64,000 nt of DNA from NCBI GenBank assembly GCA_041658565.1, contig JBAZZY010000002.1, positions 1 to 64,000 of the forward strand, in the 5' to 3' direction. Below are positions 16,233-24,135 of the stretch, one piece after another. Every line of letters begins with the position of its first letter. The first letter of the stretch is position 1. The stretch comes from Actinomycetota bacterium. Its GTDB lineage: Bacteria; Actinomycetota; AC-67. The position numbers and the translations under genes are program-made. Below the pieces are notes generated by a model. That model was not told the DNA's origin. It searched no databases and was given only the letters and a program-made list of their open reading frames with translations.

Positions 16233-17285
16233 ATGGATATGTCCCGTGTGTGGTTGGCCGTCGCCTCGGCGCTGTTGCTTCTCACGCCGTTCGCATTCGC
16301 GCGCGGCCTGGGGCTGGAGCCGACGCCGTTGTGCGACCGGGCCGACGGTGGCCTTCCGGCCGGCCCGGTTCGGGAGGACGCTGAATATCAGCTTCGTGTC
16401 GCCTCATTCAACGTGCTGCACGGTCTCACCGACGAGGGCGACCAGACGCTCGAGCGGCGATTGGAGATCCAGGTACAGGAGCTGGCGGACAGTGGAGTCG
16501 ACGTCGTGGGTCTGCAGGAGGTCAGCGAGTCGACGAATCACGGTCGAGTGATCCAGCGGCTGTCGGCGGAGTTGGCGAGGGTGACGGAGCAGACCTGGTA
16601 TTGGTGCTGGTTCCGCACCGAGCCGCACGCTCCAGGCGTGCCCGACACGCGGCCGGGAGGCGGCGACCCGCTATCGGATCAACTTGCGGCGCACTACAAC
16701 TCGCACGAGAACGAGTGGTACGAGGGCGCTGCGGTGCTGAGCCGGTGGCCGATCCTGCGGGCGGCCGCCCATCGCCTTCCCGGTGAGGATGTAGTGGGTC
16801 GTCTCACGGGTGAGTGCTTGCCGGCGCAGGACCCAGTCTGCGCGCTCGACCTCGCGCTCGAGCCGCGGGCTGCGGTGTGGGCGGAGGTGAGTACGCCGCG
16901 GGGACCCCTGTCCGTCGTGGCCGCGCATACGTCCGGCAACGTCGACCAACACGCGGACTTGGCGAGATGGGCGAGCGACCGCTCGCTGCGCGACCGAAGC
17001 GCCGTCATTGTGTGCGACTGCAACGCTGTGTCTTCCAGTGCCGCCTACGCCGCGCTCGTCGATCGTTCGTGGCTCGATACCTACTCGACCCTCCGCGCCG
17101 ATGAGGGCTCGACCGTCGATCAGCAACTCACCGCGACGGGGCCGACCGTGACGGAACGGATCGACTACGTCTGGCTTCGCGGGGGCTCGGCGCTGCAGCC
17201 TGTCGAGTCGGAGCGCTTCATGAATGCGCCGGTCGACGGTTTGTGGCCGAGCGACCATTGGGGCGTCCTGACGACTTTGCGTTGA
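16233..17285 (+). CDS. Secreted endonuclease/exonuclease/phosphatase-family protein
   Basis: A 350-residue protein with a short signal peptide (WLAVASALLLLTPFAFARG). The EEP fold motifs are in order: ASFNVLHG (metal-binding Asn), VGLQEVSES (catalytic Glu), a central HTSGNVDQH, VCDCNAV (Asp/Asn) and the closing SDHWGVLTTL (general-base Asp-His). Family members cleave phosphodiesters in nucleic acids, phospholipids or inositides; being exported, it probably scavenges phosphate or nucleic acid. ATG 16233 has GGAG about 7 nt upstream. It stands as a single gene just after the second 34-bp repeat. Confidence 0.82.
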   Translation: MDMSRVWLAVASALLLLTPFAFARGLGLEPTPLCDRADGGLPAGPVREDAEYQLRVASFNVLHGLTDEGDQTLERRLEIQVQELADSGVDVVGLQEVSESTNHGRVIQRLSAELARVTEQTWYWCWFRTEPHAPGVPDTRPGGGDPLSDQLAAHYNSHENEWYEGAAVLSRWPILRAAAHRLPGEDVVGRLTGECLPAQDPVCALDLALEPRAAVWAEVSTPRGPLSVVAAHTSGNVDQHADLARWASDRSLRDRSAVIVCDCNAVSSSAAYAALVDRSWLDTYSTLRADEGSTVDQQLTATGPTVTERIDYVWLRGGSALQPVESERFMNAPVDGLWPSDHWGVLTTLR

Positions 17286-17440
17286 ACTCCGCCACACGGC
17301 GGATCCACAACGTCCATCCGGTTCCTGCGCCTGCAGGCCGCTCGTCCACACCCAGGTCTTTTGAAGCTATGGAATGTGGACCACGACCTCGGAGCGTGCA
17401 TTGGTTGTGAATGGTTGGGGGAGCGCGCAAGAATGGACGC

Positions 17441-17575
17441 ATGTCGAATCAGGGTCTGCTCATCGCGGAGACGACGTCCGGCTTCACTCCGCCGCCGCGC
17501 GAGCCGTTGACTCAGGACTGGGCTGGTGACCCGGCGCGGATGTTCAGGGCGTTGGGTGACCCGGTGTCGGCATGA
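17441..17575 (+). pseudogene. N-terminal stump of an ArsR-type regulator
   Basis: A 44-codon frame ending at 17575. Its start (MSNQGL) and the segment ARMFRALGDPV match the opening helices of actinobacterial arsenic-responsive ArsR repressors, in which GDPV is followed by RLRLLSLV; here two codons and TGA follow instead. The winged helix and metal-binding cysteines are missing, so no repressor is made. An ACR3 exporter gene starts 7 nt later, as expected for an ars operon from which most of arsR was deleted. Confidence 0.6.
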
Positions 17576-17582
17576 CCGCGTT

Positions 17583-18665
17583 ATGAGCGTTCCCACCAAG
17601 CCGGCCGACGTTGTGGTCGGCAAGCTCTCCACGCTTGATCGGTTCCTGCCGGTGTGGATCGGCCTTGCCATGCTCGTGGGACTGGTTCTGGGCCGCGGCA
17701 TCCCCGGCCTCAGAGACGTGTTGCAGGCCGTGCAAGTGGACGGGATCAGTATGCCCATCGCGATCGGGCTGCTCGTGATGATGTACCCGGTGCTGGCGAA
17801 GGTCCGCTACGACCACCTCGGTTCCGTCACCGGCGACAAGCGCCTGCTGGCCGGCTCGATGCTGCTCAATTGGGTGCTTGGGCCGGCACTTATGTTCACC
17901 CTGGCGTGGATCTTCCTGTCCGATCTGCCCGCGTACCGCACGGGGCTGATCATCGTGGGACTCGCTCGGTGCATCGCTATGGTCATCATCTGGAATGACC
18001 TCGCCTGCGGCGATCGCGAAGCCGCCGCTGTGCTGGTGGCCATCAACTCGGTGTTCCAAGTGTTCGCGTTTGCCGCGCTCGGCTGGTTCTATCTGAACGT
18101 CCTGCCGGGTTGGCTTGGGTTGGACCAGAGCCACATCGACGCATCGGCCTGGGACATCGCCCGCAGCGTGCTGATCTTTCTGGGCATCCCGCTGTTGGCC
18201 GGGTTTCTCTCTCGCCGCGTCGGCGAAAAGGCCAAGGGGCGCACGTGGTACGAGGAGAAGTTCATTCCTCGCATAGGGCCTTTCGCCATCTACGGGCTGC
18301 TGTTCACGGTGGTCGTGCTTTTCGCCCTGCAGGGTGAGGCCATCACCAGCAACCCGCTCGATGTCGCGCGCATCGCGCTGCCGCTGCTCGTCTACTTCGC
18401 AGTCATGTGGAGCGGCGCCTACGCCCTCGGCGCCTCCCTCGGCCTCGGCTACGAACGCACCACCACGCTCGCGTTCACGGCCGCCAGTAACAACTTCGAG
18501 CTAGCCATCGCGGTTGCCATCGCAACATTCGGAGTCACGTCGGGCCAAGCCCTGGCCGGCGTCGTCGGTCCGCTCATCGAGGTACCCGTTCTGGTGACCC
18601 TGGTTTACGTGAGCCTGGCTCTGCGTCGACGCTTCGCCACTCACACGTTCGTTCCGTCGGCTTAG
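17583..18665 (+). CDS. acr3: ACR3-family arsenite efflux permease
   Basis: A 360-residue, about 10-helix membrane protein: FLPVWIGLAMLVGLVLGRGI at the N-terminus, then GLARCIAMVIIWNDLACGD, carrying the cysteine conserved and required for As(III) transport in ACR3, and TAASNNFELAIAVAIATFG near the end. It exports arsenite using the proton-motive force. ATG 17583 gives the usual family N-terminus but has no clear ribosome site; translation may have been coupled to the lost arsR. With the regulator truncated, expression may now be constitutive. No arsC is seen nearby. Confidence 0.9.
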   Translation: MSVPTKPADVVVGKLSTLDRFLPVWIGLAMLVGLVLGRGIPGLRDVLQAVQVDGISMPIAIGLLVMMYPVLAKVRYDHLGSVTGDKRLLAGSMLLNWVLGPALMFTLAWIFLSDLPAYRTGLIIVGLARCIAMVIIWNDLACGDREAAAVLVAINSVFQVFAFAALGWFYLNVLPGWLGLDQSHIDASAWDIARSVLIFLGIPLLAGFLSRRVGEKAKGRTWYEEKFIPRIGPFAIYGLLFTVVVLFALQGEAITSNPLDVARIALPLLVYFAVMWSGAYALGASLGLGYERTTTLAFTAASNNFELAIAVAIATFGVTSGQALAGVVGPLIEVPVLVTLVYVSLALRRRFATHTFVPSA

Positions 18666-18676
18666 CGCCGGGAGTC

Positions 18677-18700
18677 GCTATCGCCGCGAGCGGCGATAGC
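18677..18700. terminator. Hairpin between two converging genes, possible bidirectional terminator
   Basis: GCTATCGCCG and CGGCGATAGC form perfect 10-bp arms around a 4-nt loop. It begins 12 nt after the acr3 stop and overlaps the end of the small gene at 18678-18758 on the other strand. There is no U-tract, so intrinsic termination would be weak. Confidence 0.5.
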
Positions 18701-18758
18701 CGAAGCTGCCTCCGGTCAGAAGTAGAACCAGCACAACAATCAGCAGGATTGTCAACAT
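18678..18758 (-). CDS. 26-residue hydrophobic peptide with strong ribosome site
   Basis: On the minus strand GGAGGTGAG stands a few nt before ATG 18758. The frame encodes one hydrophobic helix (MLTILLIVVLVLLL), a turn TGGSFGY and a basic end RRSRR, then stop. This is the layout of tiny single-span membrane peptides found near stress genes. The near-perfect ribosome site and helix make it more than a chance frame; no homologue can be named. Confidence 0.5.
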   Translation of the reverse strand: MLTILLIVVLVLLLTGGSFGYRRSRR

Positions 18759-19024
18759 GATCTCACCTCCGTTCTGGAGTGCATTCTTGCCGCCCGGCGT
18801 TACCGGAACGTCACCGCACTAACAGATCGAGATCCGAGCTGAATCCGCCAGACAAAGACGACCATTCGGCTGGAGCTTGGTGGAGTCCATCCCGTGTCGG
18901 TAGGTGCGGCCGTGACGCTGCAGTAACACGCGGTGAGAACACTTGTCGCAGACAGAAGTTGGAGGTTCCGGCGTTGCGCACCCGCCTTCGTCGAACAAAC
19001 GTCGAACAAGCAAGGAGGAGTGAG

Positions 19025-19306
19025 ATGGGCATTGGCATCAGCATCTTCATCGGGGCCGTCGGCGCGATCTTGCGTTATGCGCTCACGGGTCCGGCCAACC
19101 AACAGGGCTTTGACGTCCACACCGCCGGCGTCATTCTTATGATTGCCGGCGCGATCGGCCTCGTGTCGTCGATGTTGTTCTGGAGCAGCTTTGCGCCATT
19201 CGGCAGTCGCAGCCGGTCGGCCAGCCGCCGCGAGGAGACGATCACCCAGGATGGTCGCGAACAGGGCCGCGTTGTTCGCGAGACCCGGGACGACGTTGCG
19301 AGTTGA
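19025..19306 (+). CDS. DUF6458-family small membrane protein, copy A
   Basis: A 93-residue protein: first helix GIGISIFIGAVGAILRYAL, an amphipathic link with FDVHTAGVILMIAGAIGLV as second helix, then a basic and charged tail (SRSRSASRREETITQ). This matches DUF6458, a family of actinobacterial membrane proteins of unknown role. GGAGGAG precedes the ATG. It is nearly identical to the protein at 23647-23928, also at DNA level. Confidence 0.85.
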   Translation: MGIGISIFIGAVGAILRYALTGPANQQGFDVHTAGVILMIAGAIGLVSSMLFWSSFAPFGSRSRSASRREETITQDGREQGRVVRETRDDVAS

Positions 19307-19384
19307 TCATGCAATGCTAAGAGTCATTCGCGGGAGCGAGACGCTTGGTCGGGTTTCCTTCGTGCTTGGACTGCGAACGGCAAC

Positions 19385-19582
19385 ATGATTCCCGCACTGG
19401 TGGCAGTCGTCTTCTTCGTGGCGGTATCAGCCGCGTTGCATTTCAGTGCCTGGGCGGAGGATTGGCTTGCTCCGAGCGCTCGATCGAAGACGGAACGCAT
19501 GCCGGAGGCGGCGCAATCGAGCGTCACGTCCGCGACTCCACTGAGTTCAATGGCGAACACAATTGCGGTTCGTGTCGCGTAG
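19385..19582 (+). CDS. Small single-helix membrane protein, 65 aa, hypothetical
   Basis: One N-terminal hydrophobic helix (MIPALVAVVFFVAVSAALHF) followed by a polar Ser/Ala/Thr-rich tail. It starts 78 nt after DUF6458 copy A on the same strand, but its ribosome site is weak. I regard it as plausible only because it fits the small-membrane-protein neighbourhood. Confidence 0.35.
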   Translation: MIPALVAVVFFVAVSAALHFSAWAEDWLAPSARSKTERMPEAAQSSVTSATPLSSMANTIAVRVA

Positions 19583-19621
19583 GAAGGCTATCCGCATCCT
19601 TTACTTGAGGAGGAGAGTGGC

Positions 19622-19798
19622 ATGTTGAACGAGGACACGGCGAAGAACGAGGAGACGGCGAAGGAACTGCAGAATCCCCCTGGATCCCCCCAAGCCGAGG
19701 AGAGCGCGCCGGAGGAGCAGATGTGCTGTGACGGAAAGCGAACGGCTGCGGAGCATCGCTCAGAATCGTCTGACGGGAAGTGCTGCAGCGATTCCTGA
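19622..19798 (+). CDS. 58-residue acidic peptide with two Cys-Cys pairs
   Basis: A frame with a very strong ribosome site (AGGAGGAGAGTGGC then ATG). The first half is acidic and disordered-looking (EDTAKNEETAKELQN, proline stretch, EESAPEEQ); the second half contains MCCDGK and, near the end, DGKCCSDS, mirror-like CC pairs separated by about 18 residues. Paired vicinal cysteines in such a small acidic protein suggest binding of a soft metal (for example Cu, Zn or As) or a redox role. An intact arsenite exporter is 1 kb away. Function is inference only. Confidence 0.55.
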   Translation: MLNEDTAKNEETAKELQNPPGSPQAEESAPEEQMCCDGKRTAAEHRSESSDGKCCSDS

Positions 19799-19828
19799 GT
19801 CGCGTTGGGCTCCATCCGGAGGCGCGTT

Positions 19829-20203
19829 TTAGCGGGCGTTGTGAAGTTCGATCGTCCAGCGCCATTCACTTCCGTCGTCGGCGTTCCACCATGTGCGTAG
19901 GATTCCGACTTCTCCGCCGCAGAGAATGACCGGCTTGCCGAGGTCCTCCGGGCCGGGCCAGCCGTTGACGCGTTCCACGGCGTCTCCGACGAGCGACAAG
20001 CGGTCCATCGGCGTCGCCTTCTTTTGAGTCAGACCGTGACCGGCAGCGATCAGGACTCCATCCTCGGATCTCACCTCAACGTCGACGGTTTCAGGGAGCG
20101 CGTGCGCAATCAGGTGCTGGGTCGGGGCCAGTCGACCGCGCGCAAACTCCATGCCCGTCGCTCCGGCGTCCGGGATGCGGATGTTCCAGATATGGTCCGT
20201 CAT
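19829..20203 (-). CDS. Conserved-looking hypothetical protein, 124 aa
   Basis: A soluble protein beginning with a beta-rich segment (DHIWNIRIPDAGATGMEFAR), central VDVEVRSEDGVLIAAG and a C-terminal stretch with several tryptophans (TWWNADDGSEWRWTIELHN). No signal peptide or membrane segment, and no catalytic motif that I recognise. ATG 20203 is preceded by AGGTGAG. It is followed on its strand by nothing but the small region of the CC peptide on the other strand. Biased amino-acid use argues for a real gene. Confidence 0.65.
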   Translation of the reverse strand: MTDHIWNIRIPDAGATGMEFARGRLAPTQHLIAHALPETVDVEVRSEDGVLIAAGHGLTQKKATPMDRLSLVGDAVERVNGWPGPEDLGKPVILCGGEVGILRTWWNADDGSEWRWTIELHNAR

Positions 20204-20280
20204 CTGTCGCTCACCTTGCAAGCAACTCGTCACGAGAGCGTCACGGGGAGCCGCGGACTCGTCCGGACAGTTGACGTGAA

Positions 20281-21858
20281 TCAACCACGCACGACGACGG
20301 CCGTCTTGAAGTACTTGGTGAAGGCGTAGTATTGGGAAGTTGTAACCGTCTTGACCCCACCACTGGAGCTTTTGGAAGGGTCGGCCACGATGAAATGGGT
20401 TGGGCTGCCGGGCTTGCCTCGGAAGCCCACGACCGTCCAGGTATGTTCAACGCTGTAGGCGGTCACGTAGCTGCCGTCCCAGGCCCTCCAGTTGTACTTG
20501 TGGATTCCGGTCGATCCTTTGTGGGCCCCCCACACGACCACCGGGTAACCGTTGTCGAGATAGCCGGCCAGGGTGGCATAGGAATACGTTCGAAGGGCAA
20601 TGCCCGGCCGGCACTTATCGTAGGAGGTGGCTGCCAGGGCGATCGGTCGGTAATGAACCCCGTAGCCGTCTTTCATCATCAGGCCATCCACGTTTCCGCA
20701 GAAGGCTCGGTCCGGATTGCAGCCGCCGTTGCGGGCGGGACGGCGCGGATCGATACCGGTGATTTTGTAGACGGAGGTGTCGTAATCGATCCGGCCGGGA
20801 TGGAAGTAGTTGTGCGCCATCCTCAGTGCTGCTCCTTCGCACGAAAGCCTCCGCTGCTGACGGTAATACGGCACCTTCAAACGGAGACCTCCATCTGAAT
20901 AGCGCGTCCAAGGAGGAGTCACATACAGGATCCTCATGGTCGCAGAGGTAGCCGGGAGCCCGACGGCATTGCCCAGGAACTTCGCGGTTATCAACCGTTT
21001 CCCGGAAGCGCCGGCCTTGTATCTGATCGAGGCGTTGCCGTTGCTCAGAGTACGAGTCGAGCTGCCGGCGGGATTCCAACTGTCTCCGTCCCAGGCTTTT
21101 AGTTCGAACCGCACGCTCCCCGTAGCGTTGGGAGAGGTGTCGGCTCGCACCGTTAGGTAGCGGCCGTAGACGACCTCGTGGTACTGAGCGCACAAGTCCT
21201 TGATGCGATGTCCGCTGAGTCCGATAGCCAGGGCGGTCTTGTGTCGGACTGATGCGGCATATGAAAAGGCGGCATCGCTCGGCGGAGGCGTCTCGGTCTC
21301 TGGTGTCGAATCAGGAGGTGGGACAGCAGACCACAGGACCACGTAGAAGGCTTCCCCCGCCGCCAGCCATTTGCTCAGCGAGCAGGTCGAAGCTTCAGAG
21401 CATTCGGTGGTGCGACCGAAAAGAAGAGCCGAACGCTGGGCCGCATCGAATGGGTCGACAAAGGAAACGTCGTTCGCCTTGGCTCGGTAGATCGCCACTT
21501 CGCAGAGGGACAGCGGGCCGTTTTCATCGTCGTTTACGGTCAGCTCAAGCAGCGCAGGAACGCCGGAGGCTGATCCCTTGTAGATGGCGGCGTGAGGGTA
21601 TCCCTCCGGGGCGGTTTCGCCGGCGCACGCCCCGGTGCCGGAATACCCTGCGGTCGATCCGGTTCCAGATGTGGAGCCCAAGGCGGCTCCTGCGTCCAGA
21701 AAGGGAGGTACTTGGGCGAGATCAAAGGGAAGCGGGTCGGCCAAGGCTGCCACGGCGCCTACCAGCAGAGCAACTGCGGTCGCCAAAGCGACTACCCCGA
21801 ACTTCATCTTCACCGACAGGTCGCTCTGTGGTCGGTCGCGTCTGTTTGTCGGCACCAC
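20281..21858 (-). CDS. Secreted protein with C39-like cysteine peptidase domain
   Basis: 525 residues. Signal peptide at about 18-42 (FGVVALATAVALLVGAVAALA). Residues 43-320 contain a Ser/Gly-rich linker and an Ig-like beta domain (LTVRADTSPNATGSVRFELK). From 326 a papain-fold C39_2-like domain: VPYYRQQRRLSCEGAALRMA with Cys340, His472 in SVEHTWTVVGF and Asp493 in FIVADPS form the expected triad. Relatives act on extracellular peptides or cell-wall cross-links. GTG 21858 has AGGTGAGG upstream. Position amid small envelope proteins fits a role at the cell surface. Confidence 0.75.
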   Translation of the reverse strand: MVPTNRRDRPQSDLSVKMKFGVVALATAVALLVGAVAALADPLPFDLAQVPPFLDAGAALGSTSGTGSTAGYSGTGACAGETAPEGYPHAAIYKGSASGVPALLELTVNDDENGPLSLCEVAIYRAKANDVSFVDPFDAAQRSALLFGRTTECSEASTCSLSKWLAAGEAFYVVLWSAVPPPDSTPETETPPPSDAAFSYAASVRHKTALAIGLSGHRIKDLCAQYHEVVYGRYLTVRADTSPNATGSVRFELKAWDGDSWNPAGSSTRTLSNGNASIRYKAGASGKRLITAKFLGNAVGLPATSATMRILYVTPPWTRYSDGGLRLKVPYYRQQRRLSCEGAALRMAHNYFHPGRIDYDTSVYKITGIDPRRPARNGGCNPDRAFCGNVDGLMMKDGYGVHYRPIALAATSYDKCRPGIALRTYSYATLAGYLDNGYPVVVWGAHKGSTGIHKYNWRAWDGSYVTAYSVEHTWTVVGFRGKPGSPTHFIVADPSKSSSGGVKTVTTSQYYAFTKYFKTAVVVRG

Positions 21859-22026
21859 GCGACCTCACCTAGATCCGGCTCGGGGTCCGCCTTGCGGAGC
21901 GGCCAAGCATCTGAACTGCTGCGGACCGGCCGCTGGAGAATCCGAGTTCGGTGGATGACCCGGCAGGGAAGCTGCACGAGGTTCGGCAGCGCCCTGCTGT
22001 CGCGTGTGTCGTGAGGGAAACAACCG

Positions 22027-22167
22027 CTAATGGAAGATGCGGCTACTCGGGCGGATCATTCCGACGAGCCACACCACTGCGATGATCAGCGCCGCCCACC
22101 ACAGGATCTTCGCAGTGAAGAGACCGAGCATGAACAACACGAGAGCCAGTACCAAAAGGAACACCAT
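22027..22167 (-). CDS. 46-residue hydrophobic membrane protein
   Basis: Two closely spaced hydrophobic helices (MVFLLVLALVLFMLGLFT and ILWWAALIIAVVWLVGMI) and a short polar end. The same pattern, including the KxLWW turn, is seen in the small hydrophobic proteins annotated in Streptomyces and relatives. GGAGG stands 6 nt before ATG 22167. It lies 168 nt downstream of the C39 gene start, on the same strand, and upstream of it in transcription order. Confidence 0.65.
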   Translation of the reverse strand: MVFLLVLALVLFMLGLFTAKILWWAALIIAVVWLVGMIRPSSRIFH

Positions 22168-22248
22168 GACGTCCTCCTATCTTCGAAAAGTCGACTGTCT
22201 CATTCAGCGTCGTCGCGTCGCGTCACGCCGGCGTTACGGTCGGCTCAT

Positions 22249-22452
22249 TCAGTTCGGATTGATGAACGCTTCCACCCATGTCCGGACGAGGGCGTAGATG
22301 TCCTCGGGGGTGGCCGCTGTAGCCATGGCTTGCTCGGGTTCCGACGAGTCGAGCGTTTGCGTGATCCGCGCCCGGAGTCCTTCGTGAGCGGTTGGTTCGG
22401 TCCATAAGCGCACGATCAGGAGCCCGGTGCGGTCGGAGGATGGAGTCTTCAT
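22249..22452 (-). CDS. Small hypothetical protein next to BTAD regulator, 67 aa
   Basis: A short soluble protein (core LLIVRLWTEPTAHEGLRARI, end YALVRTWVEAFINPN). Proteins with this R-x-W beta strand plus two helices often accompany BTAD-type regulators in Actinobacteria. It lies 79 nt downstream of the BTAD reading frame on the same strand, consistent with an operon. Function unknown. Confidence 0.55.
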   Translation of the reverse strand: MKTPSSDRTGLLIVRLWTEPTAHEGLRARITQTLDSSEPEQAMATAATPEDIYALVRTWVEAFINPN

Positions 22453-22531
22453 GCACTCATCCTCGTTGGATTCCGTTACGGTGTTGTTACCGGGCCTTGT
22501 GGGCTCCAATTCGTCGTCCAACCGGTCCCGC

Positions 22532-23265
22532 TTAGCCCAAGCCCTCGATCAATGCGCGCAAGTCGTCGGAGGGGTCGAGCCCCAACTCGTTGTGAAGGAG
22601 TTGGCTGAATGCCTCGTACTCGCGGAGTGCTGAGGCGACGTTGCGCTCCGCGAGGTGCGCTTCGATGAGCGCGCGCCGGGCGCTCTCGCGCAAGGGTCCC
22701 CCGATACCGCCGCGATGCCGGCTTGCACGGCCTGGCCGAATCGCCCTTTCGAGCACAGTCGCCTGCACAAGGCCTCCAGCGCGCGCAAGCGAAGCTGGTG
22801 GTATCGCTCACGTTCTATCAGCACCCAATCCTCGGTCCAGTCGGGGAGGAGATCGGCGGACAGTACGTCCTCGTTTGCGGCGACTGCGTCGTCAAAGTCC
22901 TGCAGTGGGTCCAGCACCCTGTGGGCCAGTGCTTCACCTTCTCGCAGATCGATGGCTACCGTTGGTGACAACCGGACGTGATCGCTCGTGAGAGCGATCA
23001 GCGGATACGCGGGGTGGTGGATCCGCCACAGCGCTGAACGGAGGCTGCCTCCGGCGCGGTGTTCCGTTGATTCCCCCCATGGTGAGCCGCCGACAAACGT
23101 CCGTAGCAGCGGCCGATTGTGGAGAGCGAGGAAGCAGACCAGCCGCTGGGCGTCCATTGGCAAAGCGACATCTTCCGCTTCGATGCTCAGACGAAAGCCC
23201 CCGAGGAGACCAAGACGCACCGGGGCCGGAGCCCCAGCCGAGGCGGAGTCGATGCCCGAACTCAT
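22532..23265 (-). pseudogene. BTAD/SARP-type transcriptional regulator with a frameshift
   Basis: ATG 23265 (GGAGGAG upstream) opens a protein with a winged-helix-like domain (RLGLLGGFRLSIEAEDVALP and FVGGSPWGE) followed by the bacterial transcriptional activation domain (a helical repeat with EDWVLIERERYHQLRLRALE and KGRFGQAVQAGIAAVSGDP). After SGDP, near 22691-22698, the protein pattern continues in another frame as PLRESARRALIEAHLAERN to LGLDPSDDLRALIEGLG at 22532. One missing base in GACCCTTGCG explains this. If real, the protein loses its last 55 residues to a wrong tail; a sequencing error is equally possible. It is too short to carry an NB-ARC domain. Confidence 0.75.
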
Positions 23266-23441
23266 CGTTTTCTCCTCCTCTCCTTCACTTCCAGCATTTA
23301 ATTTTACGCTGCCCCCGCCTGCTTTCCGAGTCTGCGCGCCCGGTTTGACCGTGACGTTGCCGTAACGCGCGGTGGTCACGCTGGCAGAAGAGCCGGTGTT
23401 TCCACCGATAGAACACCGCTGAGAGAAAAGGAGCTGTCGAT

Positions 23442-23645
23442 ATGGGCGGTAATGCGGACAAAGTGAAAGGCCGCATCAAGCAGACGATCGGCGCGCTTGT
23501 CGGCGACGAGAAGCTGAAGAGAGACGGGAAGCGCGACGAGCGTGCCGGCAGTACCAAGCAGAAGGCCGACGACGCGGTCGATGTCGTTCGCGACAAGCTC
23601 GAGAAGGTAGCGGAAACGCTTTCGCCGGGCGAAAAGGAGAAGTGA
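23442..23645 (+). CDS. CsbD-family stress-response protein
   Basis: 67 residues beginning MGGNADKVKGRIKQTIGALV and continuing with a helical, Lys/Asp/Glu-rich repeat, the CsbD signature (related to sigma-B-controlled CsbD and E. coli YjbJ). These small hydrophilic proteins accumulate under stress; mechanism unknown. AAAAGGAG lies upstream of the ATG. The next gene, DUF6458 copy B, starts one base after its stop, so the two are cotranscribed. Confidence 0.88.
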   Translation: MGGNADKVKGRIKQTIGALVGDEKLKRDGKRDERAGSTKQKADDAVDVVRDKLEKVAETLSPGEKEK

Positions 23646-23646
23646 G

Positions 23647-23928
23647 ATGGGCATCGGCATCAGCATCTTCATCGGGGCCGTCGGCGCGATCTTGCGTTAC
23701 GCGCTCACGGGTCCGGTCAACCAACAGGGCTTTGACATCCACACTGCCGGCGTCATTCTCATGATTGCCGGCGGTATCGGATTCCTGTCGTCGATGTTGT
23801 TTTGGAGCAGCTTTGCGCCATTCGGCCGTCGCAGCCGGTCGGCCAGTCGCCGCGAAGAGACGATAACCCAGGATGGTCAAGAACAGGGCCGCGTCGTTCG
23901 CGAGACCCGGGACGATGTTGCGAGTTGA
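23647..23928 (+). CDS. DUF6458-family small membrane protein, copy B
   Basis: 93 residues, two membrane helices and a charged tail, almost identical to copy A at 19025-19306; differences are a few conservative changes (for example Ala to Gly and Val to Leu in helix 2). It directly follows csbD with AAGGAG before the start, so a stress-linked operon is likely. The DNA identity of the two copies extends through the whole gene, indicating recent duplication or gene conversion. Confidence 0.85.
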   Translation: MGIGISIFIGAVGAILRYALTGPVNQQGFDIHTAGVILMIAGGIGFLSSMLFWSSFAPFGRRSRSASRREETITQDGQEQGRVVRETRDDVAS

Positions 23929-23952
23929 TCCGGCAGGATCAGTTTGCCCGAT

Positions 23953-23986
23953 CGTAGCGGTCGTCGGCTTGCCGTCGACCGCTACG
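23953..23986. terminator. Hairpin after csbD-DUF6458 operon
   Basis: CGTAGCGGTCG and CGACCGCTACG are perfect 11-bp arms around a 12-nt loop, 24 nt after the DUF6458 stop and 150 nt before the helicase. It is a good candidate terminator although no U-tract follows; alternatively it is a structured part of the helicase leader. Confidence 0.5.
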
Positions 23987-24135
23987 ACGCACCAGCCGCG
24001 GATGCTGTACTCTACTCAGACGGTCGGATCATTCGACTGATGAGGTTCGCACGCTTTCCCTTCGCTCCTTCTAGCTTCGGGTAGGCCTTTGAGTCTCCCG
24101 AACGCGGCACGGTATGCCGTTACAGGAGTTGAGCT

